Shown: positions 1 to 7,163 of the stretch, piece by piece
Layout: the number at the start of each line of letters is the position of its first letter
Position numbering within the stretch: position 1 is the first letter of the stretch
Assembly: GCA_049591295.1 (NCBI GenBank)
Contig: JBAWEQ010000040.1
Location: 1-15,314, forward strand
Direction of reading: 5' to 3'
Length of the DNA stretch: 15,314 nt
From: DTPS01 sp049591295
Lineage (GTDB): Bacteria > Acidobacteriota > UBA4820 > DSQY01
The notes under the pieces: model-generated
What the model was told of the DNA's origin: nothing
Seen by the model: the letters and a program-made list of their open reading frames with translations, nothing else
The model's database searches: none
Made by a program: the position numbers and the translations under genes

Positions 1-267
1 GCTACCCGGATCCCACGGTCCCCGGCTCCCCGGCAACCTCCCATCCGCCGCGCCCGCCATCCCAACCCGCCCCAGGCTATCCTCCAAGCGCCTCACTTCG
101 CCAGACGGGGTACGGCGAGGATTTACGGTTCTCTGTCGCCACCCTTTCTCCGTGCTCTCCGTGATCTCCGCGGCGAGAATTCGCTCTTGGAGAGCCGAAT
201 CCGAGTTGACGAGGGATTCCGGATCCTGGGGAAGGTGGATTTGGCCGTCGCGTCCGCGGAATGGTAC
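1..267. other. intergenic, no gene seen; repeat tract
   Basis: I see no convincing coding region downstream of the VIT-family gene. Positions 131-196 match 6689-6757 colinearly (ctctgtcgccaccctttct, then tctccgtg-type units, then gaattcgc and a short hairpin), so this is a partial copy of the dispersed intergenic repeat found elsewhere in the window. GCTCT-TGG-AGAGC at 183-195 is a small hairpin. An imperfect pair GAATCC/GGATTC near 200-225 could form a weak 3' hairpin for the VIT transcript, but there is no clear T tract. Confidence 0.6.
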
Positions 268-966
268 CTATCCCGACGTGACCCCCAGCATTCGGCCTAT
301 CGCGGCGGTCACTGCCATCGCGAGGGCGCCTCCGACGGTGACCCGCAGTGATGCACGGACGAGCGGCGCTCCGCCCAGATGAGCCCCGAATGCGCCGAGA
401 GCCGCTAGGCCCGCCAGCGAGAACCCGGCGATCATGGGAATGCGCAAGGCCGCCGGCGCGAGAAGAAACGCCACGATCGGGACCGTCGCGAAAAGCGCGA
501 AACTGGCGGCTGATATCCACGCTGCCTGCATGGGGCGCGCGAGAGAGGCGGGATCGATCCCGAGCTCATCATGCATGTGCGCGCCGAGCCGATCGTGCGC
601 GCTGAGCTGGCGCGCCACCTCGATCGCGAGTTCCTTCCGGACGCCCCGCTTCACATAGATCATGGCGAGCTCGTTCAGCTCCGCCTTCGGCTGGTCCGCA
701 AGCTCCCTCTTTTCAAGGCTCACGTCCGCCTGCTCCGCGTCGCGCTGCGAGCTGACCGAGACATATTCACCCGCGGCCATGGACATGGCCCCTGCAACGA
801 GGCCCGCCACGCCCGCGACCAGGACGGCCCCCTTGGGCGCAGAGGACGCCGCCACGCCAATCATGAGGCTAGCTGTGGATACGATCGCGTCGTCCGACCC
901 GAGGACTGCGGCACGCAACCACCCGTTGCGCCCGCTGCGGTGCGCTTCCAGCTCGTCAGCGCGCAT
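268..966 (-). CDS. VIT1/CCC1-family iron/manganese transporter
   Basis: Predicted inner-membrane protein of 232 aa, the usual length for the bacterial VIT/CCC1 family, whose members move Fe2+ or Mn2+ out of the cytosol. The N-terminal hallmark is clear: HRSGRNGWLRAAVLGSDDAI at residues 9-28, followed by VSTASLMIGVAA and a second helix with GAMSMAAGEYVSVSSQRD (59-76). A cytosolic helical region at 80-140 carries E85, E88, E96 and E99, matching the glutamate-rich metal-binding segment of the family. Three more hydrophobic stretches fill 148-230, giving about five spans. I chose the ATG at 966 because it leaves a normal short N-terminus and a GGGGA lies 7-8 nt upstream. An ATG at 984 would add six residues and overlaps a short upstream frame by ATGA. 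Metal specificity cannot be read from the sequence. Confidence 0.9.
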   Translation of the reverse strand: MRADELEAHRSGRNGWLRAAVLGSDDAIVSTASLMIGVAASSAPKGAVLVAGVAGLVAGAMSMAAGEYVSVSSQRDAEQADVSLEKRELADQPKAELNELAMIYVKRGVRKELAIEVARQLSAHDRLGAHMHDELGIDPASLARPMQAAWISAASFALFATVPIVAFLLAPAALRIPMIAGFSLAGLAALGAFGAHLGGAPLVRASLRVTVGGALAMAVTAAIGRMLGVTSG

Positions 967-980
967 CGCGGATCCCCGCT

Positions 981-1087
981 TCATGTGCCGGCGCGGGCCA
1001 CCACGCCGCCACGCGCCGCCAGCCACGTGAAGATCCCTGCCCCAAACATGTCAGGCCCCTCGGTTTGCCCATGGCGGCGGGGTGCAT
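981..1087 (-). other. possible leader ORFs upstream of the VIT-family gene
   Basis: The best ribosome binding site in this leader is not in front of the VIT start. GGAGGAG stands 5 nt before an ATG at 1087, which opens a 41-codon frame running into the VIT gene in a different phase. A second 22-codon frame (ATG at 1049, stop at 981) ends in an ATGA overlap with the possible VIT start at 984. Neither peptide resembles a family I know. They may be regulatory leader peptides or chance frames in GC-rich DNA; a sequencing or frameshift artefact could also explain a strong site out of phase. Confidence 0.25.
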
Positions 1088-1125
1088 AGGGGCTCCTCCA
1101 CCCGGCGGAGTGTTTCAGCCGCACT

Positions 1126-1323
1126 CTAGGAAAAGTGACGGATCAGGGTGAGCCCTTCGACAAAGAGGGCAATCGCGCTCATGATCAGTGCCACGGCGCT
1201 GATCATCAGGCTCAGTTCGCGCTTTTTGGCATACGCGATGAGCGCGGCTACGGCGATGATCAGTCCCGCGAGCGCCAGCAGGAAGCACGCGGCGGCAATG
1301 AACGCTGTGACGGGGGCTACCAT
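1126..1323 (-). CDS. small two-span membrane protein, 65 aa
   Basis: Short hydrophobic protein with two predicted transmembrane helices, at about residues 6-31 (TAFIAAACFLLALAGLIIAV and following) and 38-60 (SLMISAVALIMSAIALFVEG). A basic linker YAKKREL lies between them, suggesting both ends face the same side, probably outside. The start is well supported: GGGAGGAG lies 6 nt before the ATG. I do not recognise the family. It sits between the VIT transporter gene (159 bp downstream) and another small membrane protein gene (79 bp upstream) on the same strand, so co-expression is possible. A structural or stress-related membrane role is inferred from context only. Confidence 0.75.
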   Translation of the reverse strand: MVAPVTAFIAAACFLLALAGLIIAVAALIAYAKKRELSLMISAVALIMSAIALFVEGLTLIRHFS

Positions 1324-1402
1324 TTCTCGCTCCTCCCCTGCCTACCCGAAAGCCGGGCAAGCCCGCATGTTCCTCATGACCCGGGCCGCGCCGCCATCAT
1401 GG

Positions 1403-1603
1403 TCACTTCCGGTCGATCTGGATGTTTTCCTTGGTGCCGCTGTGGGAGACTGCGATCATGATGCCGAATCCAGTCAGGATCACGACTCCGATCACCGTCC
1501 ACGTCGTGCCGATGCTGGCCAATACTCCCATCTTCCACAGCGCGGCCAGAAGACCTCCGATGAGCACGATATAGCCGATAAGATACATGCCGGTCCATTT
1601 CAT
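1403..1603 (-). CDS. small two-span membrane protein, 66 aa
   Basis: The protein begins MKWTGMYLIGYIVLIGG. A hydrophobic helix spans residues 6-26 and a second 32-53 (IGTTWTVIGVVILTGFGIMI), then a short polar tail SHSGTKENIQIDRK. The start at 1603 is chosen over an upstream in-frame ATG at 1666 because AGGAGG lies exactly 6 nt before it, and the upstream extension is charged and unlike a membrane protein N-terminus. It resembles small uncharacterised membrane proteins seen near stress genes in soil bacteria, but I cannot name a family. Same strand as its neighbours, 79 bp from the next small gene. Confidence 0.78.
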   Translation of the reverse strand: MKWTGMYLIGYIVLIGGLLAALWKMGVLASIGTTWTVIGVVILTGFGIMIAVSHSGTKENIQIDRK

Positions 1604-1733
1604 GATGAGCCTCCTGAATATCCAATCCTTTCGCGGCGAAACCGGGACCGCCTGTTCCTGCCGCAAGCATCACGAGTGACCGGCCCCGACGCTCTGACCC
1701 CGATTGTGCACCCCAGCATCCCGGCAAGACGCC

Positions 1734-1976
1734 TTACTTTGAGGCCGCGGTGTGGGACACCTGGGCCGTGGCGGCGGGCGAGCCCGTCAGCGCACGGAAG
1801 CCGCCCATGGTCAGAACGTAGACCATCATCGCCGCCAGCAGCACGAGGACCACGGCCCACACGCGCCAGTCCTTGTGCCATTTCCTGCCGGGAATGACCT
1901 CCCGCTCTCCGTCGCCGTGAAACCCCGGGGTCTGATGCTCGCTTTGTGGGTGATGGTCTTTCTCGTGTCCGTGCAT
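1734..1976 (-). CDS. small single-span membrane protein with His-rich N-terminus, 80 aa
   Basis: The N-terminal 36 residues are polar and histidine-rich (MHGHEKDHHPQSEHQTPGFH, seven histidines in 20), then KDWRVW leads into one transmembrane helix at about 40-58 (VWAVVLVLLAAMMVYVLTMG) and a short tail. AAGGAG lies 11 nt upstream of the ATG, a slightly long but usable spacing. The histidine cluster could bind a metal, which would fit the nearby VIT-family metal transporter, but this is inference. The family is not recognised. The gene is on the same strand as the small membrane genes downstream, with a 130-bp gap. Confidence 0.7.
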   Translation of the reverse strand: MHGHEKDHHPQSEHQTPGFHGDGEREVIPGRKWHKDWRVWAVVLVLLAAMMVYVLTMGGFRALTGSPAATAQVSHTAASK

Positions 1977-2069
1977 TGTGCGTTCCGCTCCTTACGCCGC
2001 GGCGATTCGAGATCGCACCGGGCGCCGCGTCGAGCCTGGTGGGCCGGCCAATATTGATCGCGAGGAAGT

Positions 2070-2093
2070 GGCTCTCCGGTTGCCCGGAGAGCC
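2070..2093. other. perfect hairpin, 10-bp stem
   Basis: GGCTCTCCGG-TTGC-CCGGAGAGCC, followed on the plus strand by only TTT and then the box GAGGAGGGGGATCCTC (2097-2112). Too few T residues for a convincing intrinsic terminator. Confidence 0.7.
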
Positions 2094-2096
2094 TTT

Positions 2097-2210
2097 GAGG
2101 AGGGGGATCCTCGGGGTGGGCGAATCAAGCGCCCCCGCATCCGCTCCCGTCAGGGAGAGGTGACCTCCCCGGCCCGAAGGCCGGGGAGGTCGAGAGGAGG
2201 GGGGATCCTC
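2097..2210 (+). repeat. direct repeat of GAGGAGGGGGATCCTC box
   Basis: The box occurs at 2097-2112 and again, with one extra G, at 2194-2210. Each copy follows a perfect hairpin within 2-3 nt, and each box can fold on itself (GAGGA / TCCTC). The two hairpin-plus-box modules are 97 bp apart. Confidence 0.7.
2162..2191. other. perfect hairpin, 13-bp stem
   Basis: GACCTCCCCGGCC, loop CGAA, then its exact complement. It is one of the strongest hairpins in the window. No T tract follows on either strand, so it is not a standard Rho-independent terminator; an mRNA-stability element or part of a repeat is as likely. Confidence 0.75.
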
Positions 2211-2517
2211 TTTGAAGGCATCACTGCCGAGGCACAAGCCGGCGTGAGGGTCTTGGAACATCCAGCCCTGGCCTCGTAGGTTGTTCACGACGTCCACCTT
2301 TATCCCCTTCAAGACATCCAGTCCACAAGGACGTGAGTGTCGCCGAACGTGTAGGTCTCATCGTTGTCCCTGGAGGACTTCGGCGGCATGGATCACGGGA
2401 TCGGTCAGATTCATCGCTTCATCCCGACCGACGGGCGTGAGCCGGTCGCGGGCCGCCGTAGACCATGTTCTTCCCTAAGCCGATCGTTCCCGGGTACGCG
2501 GGAGCTTGTCGAACCTT

Positions 2518-2610
2518 TCAGATTCGTCTGCTTCTCCAGTAGTAGCCCCCGCCGCCGCCAAAGAGAATGACCAAGACCACGATGACGATGATCAGAGTGG
2601 TGGTGCTCAT
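2518..2610 (-). CDS. 30-aa glycine-rich membrane peptide
   Basis: A very short gene. It starts MSTTTLIIVIVVLVILF, a single hydrophobic helix of about 13 residues or more, continues with five consecutive glycines (18-22), and ends YYWRSRRI. AAAGGAGG lies 8 nt upstream of the ATG, the best ribosome binding site in this part of the window, and is the main argument that the gene is real. The shape (short hydrophobic helix, glycine run, aromatic pair, basic tail) recalls tiny uncharacterised membrane peptides annotated in many soil bacteria, but I cannot assign a family. The basic C-terminus should stay in the cytosol. Function unknown; proximity to the VIT gene and other small membrane genes suggests a stress-related set. 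Confidence 0.7.
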   Translation of the reverse strand: MSTTTLIIVIVVLVILFGGGGGYYWRSRRI

Positions 2611-2939
2611 GGGCTTTCCCTCCTTTCTGAACCTCTTTTTAAAGCTAGGCCCCCGGCGCCCCGTCCGTAAGCGTACTTTCTACCCCTCAGCCGACCAGCA
2701 AGCTAGGTAGAATGAGGCAACCGGACGGGTTGACGTCAACCCCATGGGGCCAGGGCTTGGACCAAGACCGTGTCCGAGACGAACGGGAATCTTGGGGTCA
2801 TCGAGCTACTGACCTACCGGGAGAGGCGCGGCGGGATCTCCCCCGGACCCCCACCCGCCTACAGCGCGCCGGACTTCCATCGCGCTGTAGGGTGCTTCGG
2901 GGGGCAAGAGGGCGCCCCTGCCGTCACCGGAGCCGGCCG
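2611..2939. other. intergenic region, hairpin and AAGCGTACT motif
   Basis: No gene is seen. On the minus strand this is the leader of the 30-aa peptide gene. It contains AAGCGTACT at 2669-2677, a 9-mer that recurs at 15231-15239 inside another hairpin. A long-range hairpin at 2858-2891 lies just downstream of the secreted-protein gene. Confidence 0.5.
2858..2891 (-). terminator. hairpin downstream of secreted-protein gene
   Basis: CCTACAGCGCG pairs perfectly with CGCGCTGTAGG across a 12-nt loop, about 49 nt after the stop codon at 2940. There is no T tract, so it may be a Rho-dependent 3' end or an mRNA-stabilising hairpin. Confidence 0.45.
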
Positions 2940-4607
2940 TCAGGGGCGGGTGAAGGACCAGGGCGCGGAAGCTTGTCCGTCCGCGTTGACCACCGTGACC
3001 GCCACGGCCGTCCCCTTGGGGAGCATCCCCTTGAGCTTGGCGCCCCCCTTGGCCACCGCAAGGGACTGGTTTTTGAAGGCCGTTTCCGGGGCTGGACTCG
3101 CGTCGATCCTGACGGAGCACCCTTGCTTGAACCCTTCTCCCATGACCTTCAGGCGAAAGGGGTTCTTGGCCGAAGCAACGGAGGTGATGGAGGGGACAGC
3201 GGCGACGGGCCAGGAGGAGGTTTGTACACCCAGGGGGCGGACCTCCTCCTCGGCGCGGGCCTGCGCCGTGGCGATGCCCTGGCCGGGCGGGTCGTAGTAT
3301 TCCACCTGAGTCAGAACGAGCGTGCCCGCGGAGCCGAGGAGCGGATCGGTGTTCCAGATGGCGCCCACGATCCAGGGGCCGCTCGCCCCGTACTCATGGC
3401 TGTCCCCCGTGCACTGGGTGTATTGGGGAACGGTCTGGTCGTTGTAGTAATGCTGAAGCTGGTACAGGCCCCCCACGTCGATCTGGCCGCCGCGGACGAT
3501 GGTCAGCGTGCCCTGCGGCCCCGTGACCATCTCCCAGAGGGGCATGCTCGAGCTGAGGGAGTCTTGAATCCCGTCGATGGTGCAGCCGGCCGGGTTCTTC
3601 TCGTCGGCATAGTGCATGCCCAGGGCGCCCGACGAGTAATCCATGTAATCCAGGGCGCCGGGAATGGGGTGTACGCGGCAGTACGTGATGATCTCGTGGC
3701 GGCGCGGGTAGAAGAAGTGATCGCGCTGAGTCGCGTAGCCGCTGTTGGCCCCCAGGTAGGAGCGGATGGCGCGAACCGGCCCGTCGATGTTCGCGAAAAA
3801 TCCGCCGCCCCCTTCACTGAAGGTCACCTCGGTCCTCCCGCAGTTGCCCGGATAGAAGACGAACTTGTGGTGATCCAGGATGTTGACCCCAGACGACGTT
3901 CCCGCGGTGATGGACAGCCCGTCCCTGACCCAGCGGTCCGAAAAGTGGAGGCGGTAGTAGGGCGTCAGGATGGTGCTGTCCTCCGGGTTCGGGCCCTGGT
4001 CGAAGTCGTAGCCCGCGGGGTAGGTCCCGGACAGAAGGTTGTAGCCGTAGGAGACGCCCTCGCCCCCAGCGGCCGGGTCCAAACTGCCGTCCGAAACGAA
4101 CAGGTACACATAGGCGTTGGCGCCCGTGTCTGGATCCGTGAGCATCGCCTGAATGGCGGGTGCGGGCGGCGGGAGGACTCCGGATGGCCGGGCCGCGGAA
4201 TCAGGAGCCACGGCTCCCGCCTCCCCCGCCATGAAGACCAGCTCGTCGTCCGCGTCGAAGGTGGGGTCGGGATCGGCACCCACGAGGGTGTGCGGGTCGG
4301 CATAGGAGATCACCGTGAACCCCGTGGGCGCGTCGTTGCGGACCGTCCCCACGTCCACCTCCTTGCGCTGGTCTACCTGGAGCGGAACCTGGACCCAGCC
4401 TGCCGCATGGCGGAATGCCACGAGGCGCGCGGGCATCTGGCCGTTCAGGTGCGGTACCTGGGCTCCGGTCAGGATCACGGGCGCGTCGGCCCGGGGGCCC
4501 GTGACGGTCTGGGCCGCTCCCGGGATAGATACCAGAGCCAGCGCGGCGGCGAGGAGAAGAGTGCCCCGGACACACGGTCTGATGAGGCCCACCTTCGGGT
4601 TAGTCAT
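2940..4607 (-). CDS. secreted protein of unknown function, possible C-terminal IPT/TIG-like domain
   Basis: Predicted 555-aa exported protein. The N-terminus is a standard Sec signal: basic residues, then GTLLLAAALALVSIPGAAQ, with likely cleavage around residue 33. The mature part contains VPLQVDQRKEVDVGTV, then an acidic segment (ADPDPTFDADDELVFMAGEA) and many aromatic and glycine residues typical of extracellular beta-rich folds. The last 90 residues (PSITSVASAKNPFRLKVMGE onward, GCSVRIDA, VVNADGQASAPWSF) look like an IPT/TIG or Ig-like beta domain. Few cysteines are present. I do not recognise a catalytic motif and cannot name a family for the main part. The ATG at 4607 is chosen because AAGGAAGG precedes it and the signal peptide begins there. 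It is transcribed away from the AsmA-like gene, and a sigma70-like promoter lies close upstream. Confidence 0.85.
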   Translation of the reverse strand: MTNPKVGLIRPCVRGTLLLAAALALVSIPGAAQTVTGPRADAPVILTGAQVPHLNGQMPARLVAFRHAAGWVQVPLQVDQRKEVDVGTVRNDAPTGFTVISYADPHTLVGADPDPTFDADDELVFMAGEAGAVAPDSAARPSGVLPPPAPAIQAMLTDPDTGANAYVYLFVSDGSLDPAAGGEGVSYGYNLLSGTYPAGYDFDQGPNPEDSTILTPYYRLHFSDRWVRDGLSITAGTSSGVNILDHHKFVFYPGNCGRTEVTFSEGGGGFFANIDGPVRAIRSYLGANSGYATQRDHFFYPRRHEIITYCRVHPIPGALDYMDYSSGALGMHYADEKNPAGCTIDGIQDSLSSSMPLWEMVTGPQGTLTIVRGGQIDVGGLYQLQHYYNDQTVPQYTQCTGDSHEYGASGPWIVGAIWNTDPLLGSAGTLVLTQVEYYDPPGQGIATAQARAEEEVRPLGVQTSSWPVAAVPSITSVASAKNPFRLKVMGEGFKQGCSVRIDASPAPETAFKNQSLAVAKGGAKLKGMLPKGTAVAVTVVNADGQASAPWSFTRP

Positions 4608-4625
4608 ATATATTCCTTCCTTTGC

Positions 4626-4654
4626 AATATAGGCGACTCGGAGGTGGGTGTCTA
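4626..4654 (-). promoter_or_regulatory. sigma70-like promoter for secreted-protein gene
   Basis: On the minus strand TAGACA (4649-4654) is followed by a 17-nt spacer and TATATT (4626-4631); each hexamer matches the consensus at five of six bases. The start codon is only 18 nt beyond the -10 box, so the 5' leader would be about 11-12 nt, which is tight for the AAGGAAGG ribosome binding site. The hexamers are striking in such GC-rich DNA. Confidence 0.5.
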
Positions 4655-4748
4655 CCATCCCATCGGGGCCATGCCCCTTGGCCTCCGCGCCATTCCCGTG
4701 TTCAAATGGAGACGTTGCATCGGATCCATCTCGGCGCGAAGGGACGGC

Positions 4749-6590
4749 ATGATCGGACGGTGGAAGTGGCTCGTCTTCGTCTTGCTGTTTGTCTGTGTGT
4801 GCGAGGCCCTGTACCTCGCGGTCGGCACCTGGGCCCTGAGAAGCGGGATGCTGGCCCGCCTCCTGAGCCGTAAACCCGAGCGGGTTCAGATCGAGTGGTC
4901 TGGCGGGCGCACGGTGTGGCCCGGGGTCTTCCACCTCGAAGGCGTCCGAATCCGGGGGCAGAGCGAGCGCACGCAAACCTACATCCAGGTGGACCACTGC
5001 ACGGTCCGGATGCACCTTATTCTTCTCGCCGTGTGCAGGGTCTACTTCTACCGGATGGAGGGATCGGGGTTCTCCCTATGGGTGCGCCACCGGCGGGAGC
5101 CGGGAAAGCCTCACCCCCTCGACCGCTACGAACCTCCCATCCCCGGCCTGGAGCAGGATGCTCCTCCCCCGGGGCGCAAGCCATACCCTTCCCCGTGGAC
5201 CGTGCACTTCGGATCGGCCAGGATCACGCAACTCCGCGAGATCTGGATCGGTCCCTACAAGACCACGGGCCAGGGCTCTGCCGAGGGCGACGTGGACTAC
5301 CACCTCCGAGGCCCGCTCACCGTGAAAAGGGCGCTGCTGAAGATGCGCGGGGCAACGACGGTAGTGAGCGAGGAGGTCATAGCCAGCCACGTCCAGGCTG
5401 AGCTTGATGCCACCATCGACAGCGTGGTGGTCCGGGAACACAGGGGGCGGCCTTTCCTGCGATACGTCTCGGGACGCTACCGCATCCGCGGCCAAGTGGG
5501 CAGCCTGGCGTTTCTGAACGAGGCGCTGGGAAAGCGATTGGCCCTCTCCTTCAAGGGCCGCGGGGCGCTCGCCACGGACTTCACGCTGGAACACGGGACG
5601 CTCGGCCCCAACTCGCGCATCACATGGGAAGGGCCGGATCTCCAAGCTTCAGCCGCCGGGTTCACGGCCCGGGGCAAGGGCTCCCTCTCGGGAGGCACGG
5701 GCACCGGCAACACCTCCATCAGCCTGGCTTTCCACTGGTCCAGTATCACGGTCATCCGTGAAGGTGAACCCCCCATTTCCATCGAGGGACCCGGGCTCAC
5801 CGCCACCGTGGCGGGCCCTCGGCTGGACATGGCGTCGGACGGGGAGAAGCTGGTCGTCACCGTGGATCTCCCCGAGTCGAGTATCAAGGACCTGTCGAGC
5901 CTCCGCTCGCACACGCCGCCCAAGGTGCCACTCGCCATCCTGCCCGGCTCGCCCGCCCTCCTTAAGGCGCACCTGCAATTTCGGGATCAGCGCGCCAAGG
6001 GCTGGCTCTTTGTGGACGGCAACCACGTGCGGGTCAGGACAGGCGCCCAGAGCCTCCTGGGCGGATTTTACGCGGAGATCAAGCTGAAGTCAGGAGACGT
6101 CCAGAGCAGGATGTTCGATATTTCGGGCACGAAGGTCGGCATGAGGGACGCGGCGTTCTCGAATCCCGGCGGCCCGGCAATGGGCGAGCCCTGGAGCGGC
6201 GATGCTCTCGTGTCAGAAGGAAGCCTTCACTCGACGGTCCCCGGGAATCTGAACGTGAAGGTAGAGCTGAAGATGACCGACACCCGTCCCGTAGTCGCCC
6301 TCTTCGCCGCAAACAACACATACGTGAGGTGGTTCAAAGGGTTCCTGAACGTCAAGGACGTGACGGGGACCGCCGGACTGGCCACGGATGGGACGAGTAC
6401 CGTCATCAACAACGTGGACGTCCAGGGGAAGGGGCTGGAGATGCTGGGTCGGATGCGCGTGAAGGGCAACCGGCTGGATGGCGCGTTCTACGCCCACCTT
6501 CACCACCTCTCCGCCGCCGTCAGCATCGAGAACGGCAAGCGCGAATGGAAGCTCATCAACGCCCGCCAGTGGTACGACGCCCTGCCCTAG
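4749..6590 (+). CDS. AsmA-like membrane-anchored periplasmic protein
   Basis: 613-aa protein with one N-terminal membrane helix (WKWLVFVLLFVCVCEALYLA, about residues 5-25) and a long region with no further spans, rich in alternating beta-strand patterns. Segments such as VQIEWSGGRTVWPGVFHLEG, IRITWEGPDLQASAAGF-like strands and repeated G-x-L/F motifs fit the AsmA/DUF748 style of periplasmic proteins thought to act in lipid transport or outer-membrane homeostasis in diderms. The assignment is by architecture, not by a diagnostic motif. The ATG at 4749 has AAGGGA 4 nt upstream and begins directly with the basic-then-hydrophobic anchor. The open frame extends far upstream to 2712, but that part is antisense to the secreted-protein gene and is not protein-like. 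It diverges from the secreted-protein gene, so the two may share regulation. Confidence 0.75.
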   Translation: MIGRWKWLVFVLLFVCVCEALYLAVGTWALRSGMLARLLSRKPERVQIEWSGGRTVWPGVFHLEGVRIRGQSERTQTYIQVDHCTVRMHLILLAVCRVYFYRMEGSGFSLWVRHRREPGKPHPLDRYEPPIPGLEQDAPPPGRKPYPSPWTVHFGSARITQLREIWIGPYKTTGQGSAEGDVDYHLRGPLTVKRALLKMRGATTVVSEEVIASHVQAELDATIDSVVVREHRGRPFLRYVSGRYRIRGQVGSLAFLNEALGKRLALSFKGRGALATDFTLEHGTLGPNSRITWEGPDLQASAAGFTARGKGSLSGGTGTGNTSISLAFHWSSITVIREGEPPISIEGPGLTATVAGPRLDMASDGEKLVVTVDLPESSIKDLSSLRSHTPPKVPLAILPGSPALLKAHLQFRDQRAKGWLFVDGNHVRVRTGAQSLLGGFYAEIKLKSGDVQSRMFDISGTKVGMRDAAFSNPGGPAMGEPWSGDALVSEGSLHSTVPGNLNVKVELKMTDTRPVVALFAANNTYVRWFKGFLNVKDVTGTAGLATDGTSTVINNVDVQGKGLEMLGRMRVKGNRLDGAFYAHLHHLSAAVSIENGKREWKLINARQWYDALP

Positions 6591-6688
6591 GATCTGGCTC
6601 GAAAGAAATGGGGGCACATCCTGCAATGCCACATGGGTTCCATTTGGGCCCTGTGCGGCGTAGGCCCTCTTGCCCTGCCTCCCCAGTG

Positions 6689-6757
6689 CTCTGTCGCCAC
6701 CCTTTCTCTGTGCCCTCCGCGATCTCCGTCGTGAGAATTCGCGCCCTGGAGAGCGCT
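6689..6757. repeat. tctccgtg-type intergenic tract, second copy
   Basis: Colinear with 131-196: ctctgtcgccaccctttct, then degenerate tctccgtg units, then gaattcgc. A shorter related tract (tctccgtgt units) is at 9900-9935. The match keeps exact spacing over the first 46 nt. Confidence 0.75.
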
Positions 6758-7050
6758 CCCATTTCCGCGTCCTCCGCGTCTCCGCGGTGAATCTGGGGGG
6801 CGGTGGGCAGGCCGCGGCGGGGCGGGCCTAGCGCGGCTTCTTGCCGCCGTCATCCCGAGGGCGGCTTCGGAGCAGTGCCACGGAGGGATCTCGGGGGTGG
6901 CTCTTGCAGGAACGTTGTCCGAGATTCCTCCAGGGGAGCCCGCTGCAAGAGACGCCTCGGAATGACGTCGTGGAGGGCTAGCCGCGCGGGATAGGCGGTC
7001 TTTCTTCGAAGGCCTGCCCGCGCCCTCATCACCTCATCACCTCATCACCC
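6735..7050. repeat. dispersed 316-bp repeat, copy A
   Basis: Aligns without net insertion or deletion to copy B at 9581-9896. The core at 6849-6966 (118 bp) begins GTCATCCCGAGG and ends CCTCGGAATGAC, which are inverted with one mismatch. No coding capacity. It looks like a non-autonomous, MITE-like or palindromic intergenic repeat. Confidence 0.8.
7025..7048 (+). repeat. three tandem CTCATCAC octamers
   Basis: Three perfect copies in a row. Copy B of the dispersed repeat has a decayed version at the same place (9870-9896). Confidence 0.8.
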
Positions 7051-7076
7051 GGTCGCGCTCCGGAGAGCGCTCCCAC
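7051..7076 (-). repeat. REP-like hairpin
   Basis: On the minus strand it begins GTGGGAGC and folds as GCGCTC, loop, GAGCGC. The same unit is at 9581-9607, and relatives are at 9481-9505, 9389-9412 and (degenerate) 6735-6762. The GT(A/G)GGAGC head followed by a hairpin resembles the REP elements of Pseudomonas. Confidence 0.6.
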
Positions 7077-7082
7077 AAGCGA

Positions 7083-7113
7083 TGATGGATGAAAGTTGAT
7101 GGATGAAGGATGA
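7083..7113 (+). repeat. ATGAAGGATGA-type purine tract
   Basis: Degenerate units of gatggatgaa/ggatgaga. Similar tracts lie at 11506-11540, 12064-12082 and 12138-12166, each in an intergenic gap. Confidence 0.65.
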
Positions 7114-7140
7114 GAGGGCGCTTAGCGGGCATCTCCTCGC

Positions 7141-7161
7141 GTCTCGCGTCTCGCGTCTCGC
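7141..7161 (+). repeat. three tandem GTCTCGC heptamers
   Basis: Three perfect copies directly after the stop codon side of the 424-aa protein gene; a partial fourth copy (cctcgc) precedes them. Confidence 0.8.
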
Positions 7162-7163
7162 GT

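Larger units (their letters stand above)
1977..2517. other. 541-bp intergenic region with two hairpin modules
   Basis: No frame here has both a ribosome binding site and protein-like composition. The stretch contains two strong perfect hairpins and a repeated GAGGAGGGGGATCCTC box (described separately). The rest, 2211-2517, shows nothing I can assign. Confidence 0.6.
6591..7163. other. 573-bp intergenic region made of repeats
   Basis: Lies between the convergent ends of the AsmA-like gene and the ECF operon. No gene is seen. It holds, in order, the tctccgtg tract (6689-6757), the 316-bp dispersed repeat copy A (6735-7050), three CTCATCAC octamers (7025-7048), a REP-like hairpin (7051-7076), an ATGAAGGATGA-type tract (7083-7113) and GTCTCGC heptamers (7141-7161). 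Confidence 0.7.

Noticed and set aside
1992..2312. Minus-strand frame of 106 codons
   Set aside because: Passes through the perfect hairpins and has no ribosome binding site or protein-like composition.
2712..4748. In-frame upstream extension of the AsmA-like gene
   Set aside because: This part is antisense to the secreted-protein gene, is arginine/glycine/aspartate-rich, and the well-placed ATG at 4749 starts exactly at the membrane anchor.
7025..7161. Octamer and heptamer tandem units as a CRISPR array
   Set aside because: Units are 7-8 nt with no spacers.
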